From Oscheius tipulae (lineage: Eukaryota > Nematoda > Chromadorea > Rhabditida > Rhabditidae), in contig JASJZH010000002.1 in NCBI GenBank assembly GCA_037178975.1, positions 3,906,001-3,970,000 on the forward strand: 64,000 nucleotides of DNA. The letters are read 5' to 3'. The position numbers and the translations under genes were made by a program. Shown here in pieces: positions 35,042-46,147 of the stretch (positions are counted from its first letter, which is position 1; every line of letters begins with the position of its first letter). A model generated the notes under the pieces. That model saw nothing but the letters and a program-made list of their open reading frames with translations. It made no database searches and was not told the origin of the DNA.

Positions 35042-36900
35042 ATGTTTAATCAGGACAATGAAGACGATTCTCTCGCCTACAGCGCTGGTGACGATTCAAA
35101 GCAAACACGAGCTGTCGAATTGGATCAATCAGGCATGATCTTCGAAAAACAACACTCTCAATGTTTTGGAAGATGTTGACAGTTTTGGAGTCCAAAAGTG
35201 AAAAGATCAAAGGCTGTTTGGACGGAAAGAGAAACATAGAGATAAAAGTGAGCGCGGTGTGACGAGATACAGATTTTGAGAAGACGGCCAATAATAGTAG
35301 GAAACTCAGTAGATAAAGTATCTGACAGAATGACCCCCAGATTCAAAACTTACAAACTAACTGCAGAGAGACGTGACACAAGACGGTCGCGAGAACTGAA
35401 TGACTCGCCCTGGTTTTAGTATATTAATGGGAAGCCGTTTTGAATCATGCACAGTTCGATGAAGACTGCGTCATCACCAAAATGAGATCCAACTGTTTTT
35501 ATGCGACCAGCTGATGCCCGCTGCGCAGCCGCAGTCGCCTCTGGACATTAGCGCACAAGATGGAAAAAAATCTTAACCTATTTTGGTTCCGGAAGCCCTT
35601 TGCATCGCGTGATCTTCAATCAAAATGAGAACCAGTTTTCTCTCTTCCGAGATGTAAAATTCCTCAAGTTCAAAGTGGAAGAGAACGAGCCACCACGTGT
35701 GCTGTCCACTGACGTAGCGTCTTTCGAAGAAGAGACTGCGCGCGAGTACACATTTCGGAGTGTGACCTCCTTGTGAAAAATCTGCTGGATCGCCGCCAAC
35801 GGCTCGTAGATCAAGAGGCTCTCTCTCTCGTAGGTATTTTACGCAAGACGGTGAGAAAAGAACGAAGTCCCAGACAGCTGAGGGGCTGGTTTGGGCTGAC
35901 GAATGTTTGGCTATCATGATGCCGAAGAGACAGAGAGAAAGGTGGAACGGTGTAGAGATCTTGGACTGTTTTTCTGACACGTGTACTAAATTTACGACTT
36001 CCGTTTCGATTAATGCTTTGACCCCACCCGAACCGGTTCATCAGATTGTGAAGACAGTAAAGATGACAAAACTTTAAAGGGATCTTCGAGTGGAGGCGAT
36101 GGAACGAGCATGTAGGGAGACTTCTTGCTCATAGCATCTAATACTATTTGAAGACTGACTTTTCTACTGGATTCTCTTCTTCCTACTCTGGTTTTTCACA
36201 CCCACACAGCCTGACTGCCTTGTGGCTTAAAAGCACATGTTGGTTTTTAGAGGGAAGAAGACACAATGGAATCAGTGTGGCCCACGCCACTTCCTTTCGA
36301 CAAAAGCTCCAAACATTGGCCTCTCTTCCCACGAGAGAATATAAACGAAACCCATTTGTAAGGTTACGACTTGGGAAGAGAGATCTCATGGACATGATCA
36401 TCGGTGTGGGTCGGGAAGAGGGTCATGAGCTCTGCGGAGATCTACGAGTACTAAGCAGACCCGGGAAAAACAAGTAGCTAACTGATTAATGAGCAACAGA
36501 TGTGCCACTGACAAGTTGGAAGTCGGAAATGATGTAATGCTATTGAAGGAGAGTCACAACCTGGTACATACTAGGTTTGATATTCAGTACAGATGCTGTG
36601 ATAGCAGTCAGCCCTTTCTAAATCACCGAATGACTAGAAATAGTTGGTAGTTACATAAAATAATGTAATGGAGTATTGGGTTGAGTAATTCGTCCACGAG
36701 AGACATCTTTTTGGTAGTCGGAACCTGTCAAAGACCACGAGTGAAAGACGGGGGAGGTCGTCAAAATTCGAAACAACAGCTGTGTTAGACTGCGAGAATC
36801 AGACATCGCGAGGGGTCGCGAGGCTAGGATCGGGTGATCAGGAACAAAGTACTCTTCCCTGAGGCAGTGAGTAACAGTTCTGAGAAAAGTGAGCAAAGAA
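35042..36900 (+). CDS. Unrecognised multi-exon gene, 3' end unresolved
   Basis: Several plus-strand exons join in phase without long simple ORFs. A start-like exon at 35042 reads MFNQDNEDDSLAYSAGDD. Exon 35552-35772 (HRVIFNQNENQFSLFRDVKF…) ends phase 2 and joins 35834-36056 (LYFTQDGEKRTKSQTAEGL, CLAIMMPKRQRERWNGVEIL, ALTPPEPVHQIVKT). Next is a GSSSGGDGTS exon from about 36080 (acceptor TTTAAAG), then ILTFLLDSLLPTL, MESVWPTPLPFDKSSKHWP, VMSSAEIYE and, from about 36500, CATDKLEVGNDVMLLKESHN. An exon after about 36700 (HLFGSRNLSKTTSERRG…) may follow. Phases agree from 35552 to about 36560. I know no matching family; the protein is mixed alpha/beta in composition with a Ser/Thr-rich C-terminus. 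Exons between 35145 and 35551 are uncertain. Confidence 0.5.
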
Positions 36901-37154
36901 AGCTGGCTTGAAATAGGCTAGAAAAACCCAGACTAAAATGAGAAACGATGAGCACATCCCGCTGAGCAAACAAACGGAAAATGTCGTAAACAGTTGTCGG
37001 AACTGATAATATAGCGGTCTTTTGTGATCCAAAAAATAAAGAGTACTCGGGCAGGTTTACAAAATACTAAGGAAGATAAGGAGGAATGGATAAGAGCTCT
37101 TATATTTACATATAGTCTGTATTTTGGGGAGCCTAGTCTGTTGTGAAAAGTTTC

Positions 37155-38446
37155 GAATTTCTCCCAGGGAACGAGAGGTCAGGAACGTTGTAACGGCTGG
37201 AACCTGACAGCTGCTCTGGATCTCCACGATTGTTCCGGAGTAAAAGTTTACCTAGAGAGCATTCACACACTGGAAGAGAGACTGGAACGAGAGTTGGCCA
37301 AACAAGATGGCGAGAGCACTACAGGCTGAGTCAATACTGAAAAGTTTTATCAGTTAGTGTCAGGAATAGCAAGTAGCTCGGTCGCGGATAAATGTTTCCG
37401 AGACACGGTGGGGACGGGCCGTGACAGAACATCGGCTGATCTCGGCTAATTTTAGGAGGCTAATCAGCTTTTTGATAGTCGATCTTTGAGACAGAATCGT
37501 ACAGTTTCCGTCCCCTACTCACTAACAATACCTAATGCTAGTAACGAGGTGGAAGTTAGGAGTGTTGAATAGGCCCCGATAGGCAGTTCTTTTATTGGGA
37601 AATTTCCATGACAGGAGTACAGACGAAGCTCAACGAGCTCAACGAACAATACGGCCGACGATGCGATGACATGAAAACATATCATGGTTCGTGGCAGACT
37701 GGCGAAAGGTAGACATCAAGCCAGTAAGAGCCTAACTAATGAATTTATACTGAAACTTAGTCTGTGGATTCACATGTAGCAGTCCAAGAACTGTCTAGTT
37801 ACCTGCATAACCTGGCCTGTTTAGGAAGAAGACAAGTTGAGGAAAATCTGGAAACACGGAAGAGTTTGAAACTACTTTTACCCCGGGTAATTTCAACCCA
37901 TGGAAGATTGAAGATCAATGGAAACCGATCATCGTCCTTGTCCAAGACTTGTCTTCTCCTAGTAACCGCCTTACAACTGTCACTTTTGGAAGAGATAATT
38001 CGTGGTAATTTGGGTCCGTGAGAAGGTCAACGAGTTCAAAGTCACCCTCTGTCATTTCCTTCAAAAACTAGTCCCCTGCTTACCTACAGAAGACACTGGA
38101 AACTTTCGCCAAAATTTGCCAACTGGCAATCCCCGTTTTCGTCCAGTTCTTGCGTAGCTGTCTCGGTATCATTTGGATCCTGTTTTCCGGCTGTCTTCTC
38201 ACGATCTCATGTGTTTCTGTCAGTCGATTATTACGCGATGATCCAATTACGGAAATCCCTTCGGCATTTTGCCAAGCGACCATGTCCACTCCTTCGTACT
38301 TTTGCGCTTTCTACTCTTCTGCTATCAATCACTACATCCTGGTTCCCGGACTGTTTGTGTTCATCTTCTCTCTTTTTCTACCGCCCGTCTGTTTTTTTCC
38401 CTTCCAAGAATTCGCCTATCAATTGATCCAAACTGACAATGACTGA
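37155..38446 (+). CDS. Unrecognised gene with coiled-coil segment, structure uncertain
   Basis: Begins after TTTCTCCCAG at about 37169. The first exon contains RCNGWNLTAALDLHDC and LESIHTLEERLERELAKQ, a likely coiled coil. It joins to VQTKLNELNEQYGRRCDDM (37617 on) only if the donor is GC (CAG|GCTGAG), then to VQELSSYLHNLACLGRRQVE. Later segments are DQWKPIIVLVQDLSS near 37915 and, from about 38088, a membrane-like stretch (FVQFLRSCLGIIWILFSGCL) running to a stop at 38446. It may be the 3' part of the preceding gene. A decayed copy of an exon from 40.4 kb lies inside its second intron (37447-37560). No family recognised. Confidence 0.35.
37447..37560 (+). pseudogene. Duplicate of an exon from the 38.5-40.7 kb gene
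   Basis: The stretch around 37447-37497 (acceptor, then TCGATCTTTGAGACAGAATCG) closely matches 40396-40446, including the TTTTTGATAG acceptor. Similarity weakens downstream but ATACCT and AGTAAC blocks remain aligned. The frame RSLRQNR… stays open for about 33 codons to a TAG at about 37570. Confidence 0.5.
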
Positions 38447-38536
38447 TTTTCAAAGAGTCGATGGCCGGTTTAGCTGCAAACCATTGTCCTTGACTGTCTC
38501 TGGGTGCCAACTTAGAACACAAACTTCATTTTCCAG

Positions 38537-40655
38537 ATGAGCCGATGGCTTCTATACTTTCTCCTACCCGCTGTAACTGCCGATCTTGTCAGGATGGGCT
38601 GTGACAGAGATCCATCGCTTAAATTCTGTAAAGCAGAAGCCTCTAAGACTCACCGAAGTCAAGATGACTCGGGGGAGATCACAGACAAGGACAGAGTGAG
38701 TACAGTTTTTCCTATTAGACAGGAAGTAAAAGAAACATTCAGCAAGCCTGTGCCGAACTTCGCCAAGAGTTCGTAAAAGTCTGTGCCAAGTCCGGTCATC
38801 ATCGAGCGGACGACAGCGAGAAAGAGTTCTGCTCGGCGTTTGAGAACATCTGCTTCAGAATACCCAATGGAGAGCCAGATCAGGCTACGGTTCCGTGAGT
38901 TTCCTTCCAAAAATGATGCATGAGTACTTTTCTTTCAGCTCGGCGATGATCAAGGAATTGGCGCCAATGGGAGCCGGAAAGTCTGAAACGACTATAGAGA
39001 CGTAAGTATTGAACACTTGATCTCGGTCTTTCTCAGAGACGTTGAGGGGATCGAAGTTTTTGGATAGGCAAATAGCAACCTTGATAAGATTTGACAGGAC
39101 GAGTCAAGTTACTTTTTCAACTACTTTGTTCAAAAAGTTCTTTTCAGACCGGATTTGGTGGAGCCACCGCCGCCAAAGAAAAAGAAGAAGAGAATCGATT
39201 TTACTCGGTTCTGCAAGGAATTCAAGAATCGCTATCTGTTCGTCTGTCCGGACCCTTTCCGATTCGGTCAGAAGGTAAAATTTTTGAGGTTTGATTTTTT
39301 ATTGGGACGATCACAAAGTTGGTTCTATTCGTGAGTCGTCTTCTACAGGAATGGCCGATGGTTTACCACTTCCACATGTTGCGGTTTTTCTGAATTTCTA
39401 TTGAATTTTTTCCAAGAGGGCAATACCATTTGGCAACTGTTGCACTTGTGCATGTGATGACGACGGAGCTTGTGAATGAAGAGCATGGTTGGATACCTTG
39501 CATCTCCAACCTACTGTTCTTATACTCAGCTCTTATCTCATGTCAGCTTGCATAGGTAAAGGAAAACAAAAACATAGATATGTCGATGAAATGGTACAGG
39601 GAGCAGTACTATCTTGTACGTGTTGACGATCGCATATGCAGACAACTTTTGAATCCAAAGGAATCCTTATGAGATGGCTGCTCTCGCTCACTCTAAATAT
39701 TCGAAAACATATTTGGCCGAGCCCCGTTGGGGCTCGTGACCGGTAGATACTGTTCCAGTTAAGCTAGCGTGACAGGGACAAGAATTAGTCCAGCCGTCTA
39801 CGGCGACTTCGCCGTACCTTAGTCTTGACTTATGTTAGCATTGACAACAGGCGGCTGCGCCGTTTCTCCAATAGCCTAAGTTCCCAAGTTTTCCCAAAAG
39901 CCGACTTGTCAATTTAATTCTTGGCATGCAAATGTCTTGCCAGTTTTTTTTTCTCATGCTGACGCATAGACGAACGGACACTATTGCACATTAGTAGTAG
40001 AGAGATATTGGGCTATTCTCGTAATCAGAACTAGGCTCAATACGTCTAGTCTTTGGTCATGATGTCTTCCGGTGACTACAGATCAGATTGAATGAAAGAA
40101 TATTGTTAATCATGGATCTTTCTCTTCTGTACTTTTTCCGGAAGAGGGATCATGTTTGAAACAGTAGTTTTCTGTGAAATCTGGCTATGACTTTCTTCTG
40201 TCTCTGTCCTATATTGTCAGCATAGCTTATCAAAAAGACTCATCTCCTTTCAGGCCGTCGTCTTCTGCCCGATATACAGCGAACGCTGTCACGTGCCTTT
40301 GCCTGATCGTCCCGTAGTCCCAACCCGTCGACCGCCTCGTGGACATCGTGCCTCTACCGTCGAGAAACTTTGCAGAAGTTACAGGTAGACACAGTTTTAA
40401 GAGACTAATCAGTTTTTTGATAGTCGATTTTTGAGACAGAATCGTTCAAAGAAGAAATCAATGACATGGGTTACAGAGGCTTCGCCGATACCTACTGCAG
40501 TAACCCGATCCTTCTTTCGCAACAACAGTACAGAGAAGGCTGTGAAAGATACTGGAGATTCTGTACTCGTCGAGCTGGTTGACTTTTCTGAGAAAAAGAA
40601 TAAAGTGCAAGTATTGCTTGTTTTCTCTGCTGAAGGAACAGGTTTCCGGCTGTGA
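38537..40655 (+). CDS. Secreted cysteine-rich protein
   Basis: Signal peptide MSRWLLYFLLPAVTA, then MGCDRDPSLKFCKAEAS. After short introns follow ACAELRQEFVKVCAKSGHH, EFCSAFENICFRI, a Pro/Lys linker (VEPPPPKKKKKRIDF) and FCKEFKNRYLFVCPDPFRFG. A 970-nt intron (39283-40253) separates this from VVFCPIYSERCHVPLPDRP and EKLCRSY. In phase, the last exon reads RFLRQNRSKKKSMTW… and stays open to 40655; a different frame (MGYRGFADTYCSNPILL…) also looks protein-like but does not fit the splice phase. Cysteines occur in repeating C-x9-14-C pairs linked to aromatic residues. Family not recognised. Confidence 0.6.
39690..39990. repeat. Hairpin-rich interspersed repeat inside an intron
   Basis: Holds three perfect hairpins: CGAGCCCC/GGGGCTCG at 39718-39736 (3-nt loop), TACGGCGA/TCGCCGTA at 39799-39816 (2-nt loop), and the GGCGGCTGCGCCG block at about 39851. 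The last, together with GCATGCAAATGT and GACGAACGGACA nearby, is shared with the block at 59585-59835. It explains most of the unusual length of the host intron. Confidence 0.65.
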
Positions 40656-40676
40656 AATTCTCCCTGATCCCACGAC

Positions 40677-40999
40677 ATGAACCCTCTCCTCCTTCTGGTT
40701 ATTTTGATAGGCAACAGTCTACAGCAGGGTCCTTATTATCCGAATCACTGGTACGGAGCAAATCAGGTAGTCATTGTGAGCTTCTAGCTCAATTTCTTCA
40801 GGCCAACATTCGCTCCGGAATAGTTCCCGAATTCGGCCCGGCTCCCATCAACAATGCTGGAACTTTGGCTCCCCATGTTTGCGGCTTCAACCCTTACACG
40901 AGAAAATGCATGGATCCAGAGAATCACTGCCCGGGAAAGTGTATGAACTTCCGTTACACTTACAACACACTGTACGATTGTCGTTGCCTTGTAATTTAG
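40677..40999 (+). CDS. Small secreted cysteine-containing protein
   Basis: Two exons. The signal peptide (MNPLLLLVILIGNSLQ) is followed by QGPYYPNHWYGANQ. Exon 2 reads GIVPEFGPAPINNAGTLAPH, then a C-terminal module with six cysteines (VCGFNPYTRKCMDPENHCPG, KCMNF, YDCRCLVI). Begins 22 bp after the upstream gene's stop. A decayed copy of the last exon follows at 41235. Function unknown. Confidence 0.75.
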
Positions 41000-41234
41000 A
41001 AGAAAAAATTGAAAGATCAGCTTTCATGGCTACGAAATTGAAAAATTCACAGAATGACGGTACACTGCATGTGTCGTGTTGCCCACATATCTCTATTCCC
41101 TGTCCTTCAATTTTTGTTTCTGAGCTCAATCTCTGATTCATCAAAAAGCTGTGGCATCTGAGCCTAACATTTACGGCTATAAGCGGATGGAAGCGATGGT
41201 TTGGTCAATTTTATCCCGTTACAAACCGTTCAAA

Positions 41235-41390
41235 AAGAAAAATATGGTCCAGAGAGTCACTGCCCGGGAAAGTATGAATATCGGCTATATCTGCAACGCA
41301 CTATGATTGTCGTTGTCTAGTCACTTAGAAAAAAAAACGAAAGACCAGTTTTCATGGCGAAATAGAAATTCACAAAATGACGATACAAAC
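41235..41390 (+). pseudogene. Decayed partial duplicate of the 40.7-kb gene
   Basis: This stretch repeats 40910-41065 with substitutions and small deletions: GGTCCAGAGAGTCACTGCCC versus GATCCAGAGAATCACTGCCC, GATTGTCGTTG, the stop-proximal TTAGAA, and part of the 3' untranslated sequence. A base change in the GTGTATG segment and missing codons break the frame. No start or signal-peptide exon accompanies it. Confidence 0.7.
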
Positions 41391-41440
41391 ACGGGGAATG
41401 AGATGCGCAGGGTTAGTAAGCAGAAAGAACCAGGTTACAA

Positions 41441-42349
41441 TTAATCGTTGGTCATATCACCTAGAGGCGCATCTCCGCCATCCATTGCAGCAGGTTCGGT
41501 GGTTTTGACTTCGGGCTCGGGAGCATTTTCCGTCGACTCGTCCATGATTTCGTCTCCGGCAGCGACGGCAGTGGCAGATTCGGGACGATCGCCATCCTTC
41601 TCAATGGAGGCATCCAGATCGACTTCGGCCGGGTCCTCATTGACATCTTCTTCATCATCGGCGAGCTGAAATTTTTTTTTGATTTAGTGGCCAAATAAGC
41701 AAGACTTACTTCCTCTTCCTTGTCCTCTTCGTCCTGGAGTGGCATGAGATCGGCTTCGTCAATTTCCTCCTCTAAGACAGGAGGCTGTTCCTCCGCCTCG
41801 GTCTCGTTCCATCGGATAGGATATGTCGTCACGCGAATGTCGTCCGATTTGACCGTTCGCAAGAGTTTGTCGACGTCGGGCTTGGCCGGCGGATTCTCCT
41901 TCAGCTCCTCATCCGTGTACTCGTTCGATACCCACCAGCCGAGATTCAGAAACTCCTAGAAATTGCAATACAAAAAAAGGTTAAGAACAAACCCCTCCGT
42001 TGTAGGACAGCTTGAGGAGAAGAACGGAAACGCCGACGACATCTTGCTCGGGAATCTTCTCCGGATTGGGTGCGGGAGCCGTGAAGGTGAACTTGTGCTT
42101 GCCTTCAGGAGTCGGTCCGACAAGGGCTGAGTCGAGATCCTGGTCAAACTGGCGCGATTCACCAGATCCGACGTAAACAAGCTTCCATTCGAGATCTGAA
42201 ATAATATAATAGAAGAATCTGAAATTTAAAGCCATACCGCCAGGAAGATGTTCGAAGACTTCGAAGGTGATTTCGAGATTGAAGTCGTCCGTGAAGCTGG
42301 AGGGATTTTTGAGGAAGTTGACGGCACATACGTTGACGCGGGAGCCCAT
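41441..42349 (-). CDS. asf1: Histone chaperone ASF1
   Basis: Four exons on the minus strand from 42349. The conserved core begins MGSRVNVCAVNFLKNPSSF and continues LEITFEVFEHLPGGDLEWKL, VGSGESRQFDQDLDS, KHKFTFTAPAPNPEKIPEQD, VGVSVLLLKLSYNG and FLNLGWWVSNEYTDEEL, all typical of ASF1, which binds histone H3-H4. The tail from about residue 155 is very acidic (EEEIDEAD, DEEDKEEE, ADDEEDVNED) and then Ala/Thr/Glu-rich, as in other ASF1 tails. C. elegans has two paralogues (unc-85, asfl-1); I did not decide between them. The start is 466 bp from the divergent RPN5 gene. Confidence 0.93.
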
Positions 42350-42815
42350 TTTGTTAACTGAAAAAAAGAAACTGCATGAGAATGAATAATGAGAGAAGAA
42401 GCAGGTAAATTTTACAGAAACTAAAAAATGAAACTGTTAAAAAGTTTCTGTCGTTTTAAAACACATCTTTCAACAACTTGCGCAAGTAAGTGATGAAAAA
42501 AGCCAGTTCGGAGATGCGCAAAGAAAAAGATAATCAGTAAGAGATTCCGGAAGGCCGTTTTCCTTTTCGCGCCTTTTGCATTTTAAAGGACGGATAGCTC
42601 GGATCTCGCAACGAGATCACGGTAACCCGAAATTGCGGAGTAAGTCATCTTTTGAATTGCCTTTTCATATTTGTTGATTCCTTACTTCTTTGTTTCATTC
42701 TGTGCCTTTCCTTGTCTAATTGCGTGTACGGTACCGAATCGGTAAAGAGGACATAGAGTTGAATCTCAAAAAAGTCTCTCTTTTTGCTATTCAAACTATT
42801 CATGGATTGTTTCAG

Positions 42816-44570
42816 ATGGTCGACAACAAGAAGGCTGTTGCCGTCGAACCCATTAAATCCGGAGCTGCTTCTGACCAGGAAGCACTTGCTCATCTAGCTG
42901 CTCAGGTTTGTTCCCGTATTTTATTTGTTCAAGTCATTTTGCAGGTTGGAGATGGCCGCCTCTTTAAGATGGAAGTCGATTATGCCAGCCAGGTTGACGA
43001 GGCTCTACCGAAGGCGGATGCCATCGCTAAGACGGGAAAAGTTGCTGAGGCCCTCGAATCGCTGTCCAATCTCGAGAAGCTGACTCGTCTTGGTTCCGAC
43101 ATGCGTAGCAATGCCAGAATTGTTCAGCACATGGTTCGTTTTCATTGCTTTCTCTATCTACTTCCATCTTTCAGGTAAAGCTCTGCTTCGATGGACAAAA
43201 ATGGGATCTGTTGAACGAGACCATCCTCTCTCTGTCCAAGAAGCGTCTGATCATCAAAATCGCCATCGCCAAGATGGTTCGCGATGCCTGCGATATGGTG
43301 GAGAAGATGCCGTCCGAAGAACTCAAGATGAAGCTCATCGACACTCTGAGGACCGTAACTGCCGGAAAGGTAGAATTACGCTGCTTTAGTATAACTCTTT
43401 CATTTATTCAGATCTACGTCGAGGTCGAGCGGGCCCGTCTCACCTCCAAAGTCGTCAAGAAGCTTGAGGCTGAAGGCAAACTGGACGAGGCTGCCACGAT
43501 GCTGCTGGAGCTCCAGGTCGAGACGTACGGTTCGATGGAAACCCAGGAGAGAGTCGAGTTCCTGCTGGAGCAGATGCGCATGTCCGTGGCACGTAGCGAC
43601 TTTGTCCGTGCCGGCATCATTTCGAAGAAAATCAGCACCAAGTTCTTTAACAGCGAGCTGATGCCCATCCAGGAGCTGAAGGTCAAATTCTACAGTCTGA
43701 TGGTCACCGTCGGACTTCAAGAGGCCAACTATCTCGACGTTTGTCGCTACTATCGGTTCGTTTTTTATTGCTTATGTCAACAATCCTCGTTTCAGAGCCA
43801 TCTACGATACTCCAAAGGTGCTGGCCGACAAGGACCACGCCAAAATGAATCTCCGCTGTGCTATTCTCTACTGCATTTTGGCCCAGCACTCGAATGAGCA
43901 ATGGGATCTTCTGAACCGCATCGCCCAGATGAGAGATCTGGAGCAGATTCCTGAATACAAGGTTTCTTTACTTTCTTTTCCTACGAAGATTTCAATTCAG
44001 AACCTGATCGAGCTGTTCATCAACCAAGAAATCATCACGTGGAAGAACACAATCGAGAAGAACTACGAGAAGATCCTCAAGAAAGGCACGATCACCTCGC
44101 CCGTTACATGTGTTTTCGGCGACAGCAAAGATCAGGATAAGCGGTGGAAGGACTTCCATCTTCGCGTGGCCGAGCACAACATGCGCATGATCGCCAAATA
44201 CTACGTACAGATCTCGTTTGATCGTCTCGCCGAGCTCCTCGATTTCAGTCTCGAGGTAGTCTTACATTCTCTAATCTTAAAAAATGACAAAAATAGGAAA
44301 TGGAGTCCTTCCTGTGCAATATGATTGTTACGGCTGCGCTCCCTGACGCCAAGATTCATAGACCGAGTAGAATTGTTAATCTGAGAGCGAGAAAGGCGCC
44401 GATTGATGAGCTGGACCAGTGGGCCAATAATGTACATAAGTTGACGGATACTCTCAACAAGGTAGGCCTTTTTCATGTTAAAATTGGTTGAAAAAGTTCA
44501 GGTTTCTCACCTCATCCTAAAGGAGCAGATGGTGCATCGGAATCTGGATCTGACGGCTCCGGCCCATTAG
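42816..44570 (+). CDS. rpn-5: 26S proteasome lid subunit RPN5 (PSMD12)
   Basis: Eight exons from an ATG directly after GTTTCAG. Sequence: MEVDYASQVDEALPKADAIA, LESLSNLEKLTRLGSDM, VKLCFDGQKWDLLNETI, IYVEVERARLTSKVVKKLEA, AILYCILAQHSNEQWDLLNR, LIELFINQEIITW, FHLRVAEHNMRMIAKYY and RLAELLDFSLEEMESFLCNM, ending HRNLDLTAPAH. This is the helical-repeat plus PCI layout of RPN5, part of the regulatory lid. All segments are in consistent phase. The next plus-strand gene begins within 300 bp, which would allow an operon. Confidence 0.95.
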
Positions 44571-44859
44571 GAAGACGGATCATAAAGAGAATATCTACGG
44601 TTATGCTTTTTTCACCCCTTTGATGGCACAGGTTCTCTCTTTTATTCTCTTCCCCCTACTTGATTCCTGTATTTATTGTCAGTGCGAGGAATGAATCGAC
44701 TGATAGACACTCCTATCGAGACACTTTTTCACACCTCTCCTTTGACACGAGCCGCCGCAGTCCAAGTTAGGAAGTAGCTTGTAAAACACATAAACCCGCT
44801 ATCTTTTGAGAGCAGCGCAGATAAACGCGGGTATAGTCGTCGTGTGGCCCAGCTCTCGG

Positions 44860-45828
44860 ATGGCACAGATCGAAATCCGTAAGTACCTTTTTATCTCAAC
44901 TGGACTTTTTTTCACAGGAAATGGCAAGGAAAATGAAATTCAGACAAGGAATCGAATCATCCAGAACCATTTGAAAGTGAGTGAATAAGATGATACGAGA
45001 GACATGCAACATCTTATCATGCTAAAAAAAAAGATCATCTGGCAATTTAAAATTATTTTATGACAGTTCTGTGGCGCTAAATGGGAACGCTACAGAGTAG
45101 TTGTGGCATTTTTCTTACACAAAGCTTACATAGAAACCGTTGTCTAAAACTTGAAAGTTTGATGTAGTCGGAGCCAAGGACAGGACTAGGAGGAATTCAC
45201 AAACTCCAAACAAGACATCTTGTTCTATTCCCGTCCCGTGCACCTGACTCCACAAGATAGTTCCCCAAAAAACATTTGGCACGGTATCAGACGGCGGCGT
45301 CATGACCGACCAGCGACTAACGACTGAATAAGCTGTTCCTTTCTGGGTGCAGGGACCGTATTGCAGAAAAGCTGCTCGTTTTATGACCCGGCGATTAGTC
45401 TTACAATTTTCGGAAGACATTTTTCATGACAAAACTGACATCAGACTACCATCGTTATTTTCTCCAGCCAATCGTATTCACCTTTTGCAGATGTAGACAT
45501 AGCTGGAGCAGACGACGACGGTAGCCGGATTCTGTTTGTCGAAGACGAGGCTTTCAGGACCGAGACAACTGCATTGTGCTCAAGATTGACACGCATATGA
45601 AGAGAGACGAAGTCTCTCCCTTCGGATTCCACTTTGAGATTGACAAGAAGAAGTACGAGCAGAGAAAGAGGCAGCTCCGGAGGGAAAGTGAGTGATTTTG
45701 GAGAGATAAGGCACTTAATGAGCGGTAATGAATGATTGACTATAGTCACCGTTGGGCGAGTGTCTCCTGTTCTCCAAGATATTTTCACTGCAAAAATAAT
45801 AATGGTTTATCAGACAAGTGAGATATAA
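44860..45828 (+). CDS. Unrecognised gene downstream of rpn-5, exons partly resolved
   Basis: Exons 44860-44878 (MAQIEI), 44918-44976 (NGKENEIQTRNRIIQNHLK) and 45067-45096 (FCGAKWERYR) join in phase. After 45150 the structure is unclear: segments SEPRTGLGGIHKL and GPYCRKAARFMTRRLVLQF are open in the plus strand. At the 3' end DRDNCIVLKIDTHMKRDEV and SPFGFHFEIDKKKYEQRKRQ are followed by GTGAGT and a last exon TVGRVSPVLQDIF… ending at 45828. An earlier start at 44691 (MNRLIDTPIETLFHT) behind TTGTCAG is possible but its phase does not fit. No family recognised. Longer open frames on the minus strand here are rejected. Confidence 0.45.
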
Positions 45829-45980
45829 AGACAGAGAATCTACGTCGCAAAAAGAACGTGGCGTTGTTCAGACGTCAGAACGGGGGTGGCTATTGATAGA
45901 TGCACAGTCTAGCATTGGATATCAGTTTTGAACGTTCAAACTTTACGTTCGTACGTTTGCAATTATTAGATTGTCTCTAT

Positions 45981-46026
45981 TGCAGTACAGGAATCAGTCT
46001 TATGTAAGACTGATTCCTGTACTGCA
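45981..46026. repeat. Perfect 22-bp palindrome with 2-nt spacer
   Basis: TGCAGTACAGGAATCAGTCTTA (22 nt, written here as 45981-46002) is followed by TG and its exact reverse complement at 46005-46026. Such a long perfect palindrome could form a cruciform or a tight RNA hairpin. It sits in the 319-bp gap before the potassium channel gene. Confidence 0.85.
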
Positions 46027-46063
46027 GAGCAGTGTAGTCCAGTTAGAGCAATGTAGTCCAGTT
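46026..46063. repeat. 19-bp tandem direct repeat
   Basis: Two adjacent copies of AGAGCARTGTAGTCCAGTT at 46026-46044 and 46045-46063, differing at one base. The array starts at the last base of the palindrome at 45981. Confidence 0.75.
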
Positions 46064-46147
46064 GACCGACTAGACACAAGTTAGACGTCTGTATGTCTGT
46101 AAGTAAGGCCCAATCTGCTCCACTGCTTTGGTGAAAGTTCGGAGAAA

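Noticed and set aside
35573-36041. Minus-strand open frames of 135 and 76 codons
   Set aside because: The plus strand of the same stretch gives exons with good splice sites and consistent phase (35552-35772 and 35834-36056).
36651-37032. Minus-strand frames with a hydrophobic stretch resembling a membrane protein
   Set aside because: No splice support links them, and plus-strand exons nearby are phase-consistent. The hydrophobicity comes from a pyrimidine-rich strand. Not fully excluded.
45115-45788. Two long minus-strand frames (101 and 115 codons)
   Set aside because: Plus-strand exons with clear donors (DTHMKRDEV…RQLRRE then GTGAGT) lie opposite them, and the minus frames have no family marks.
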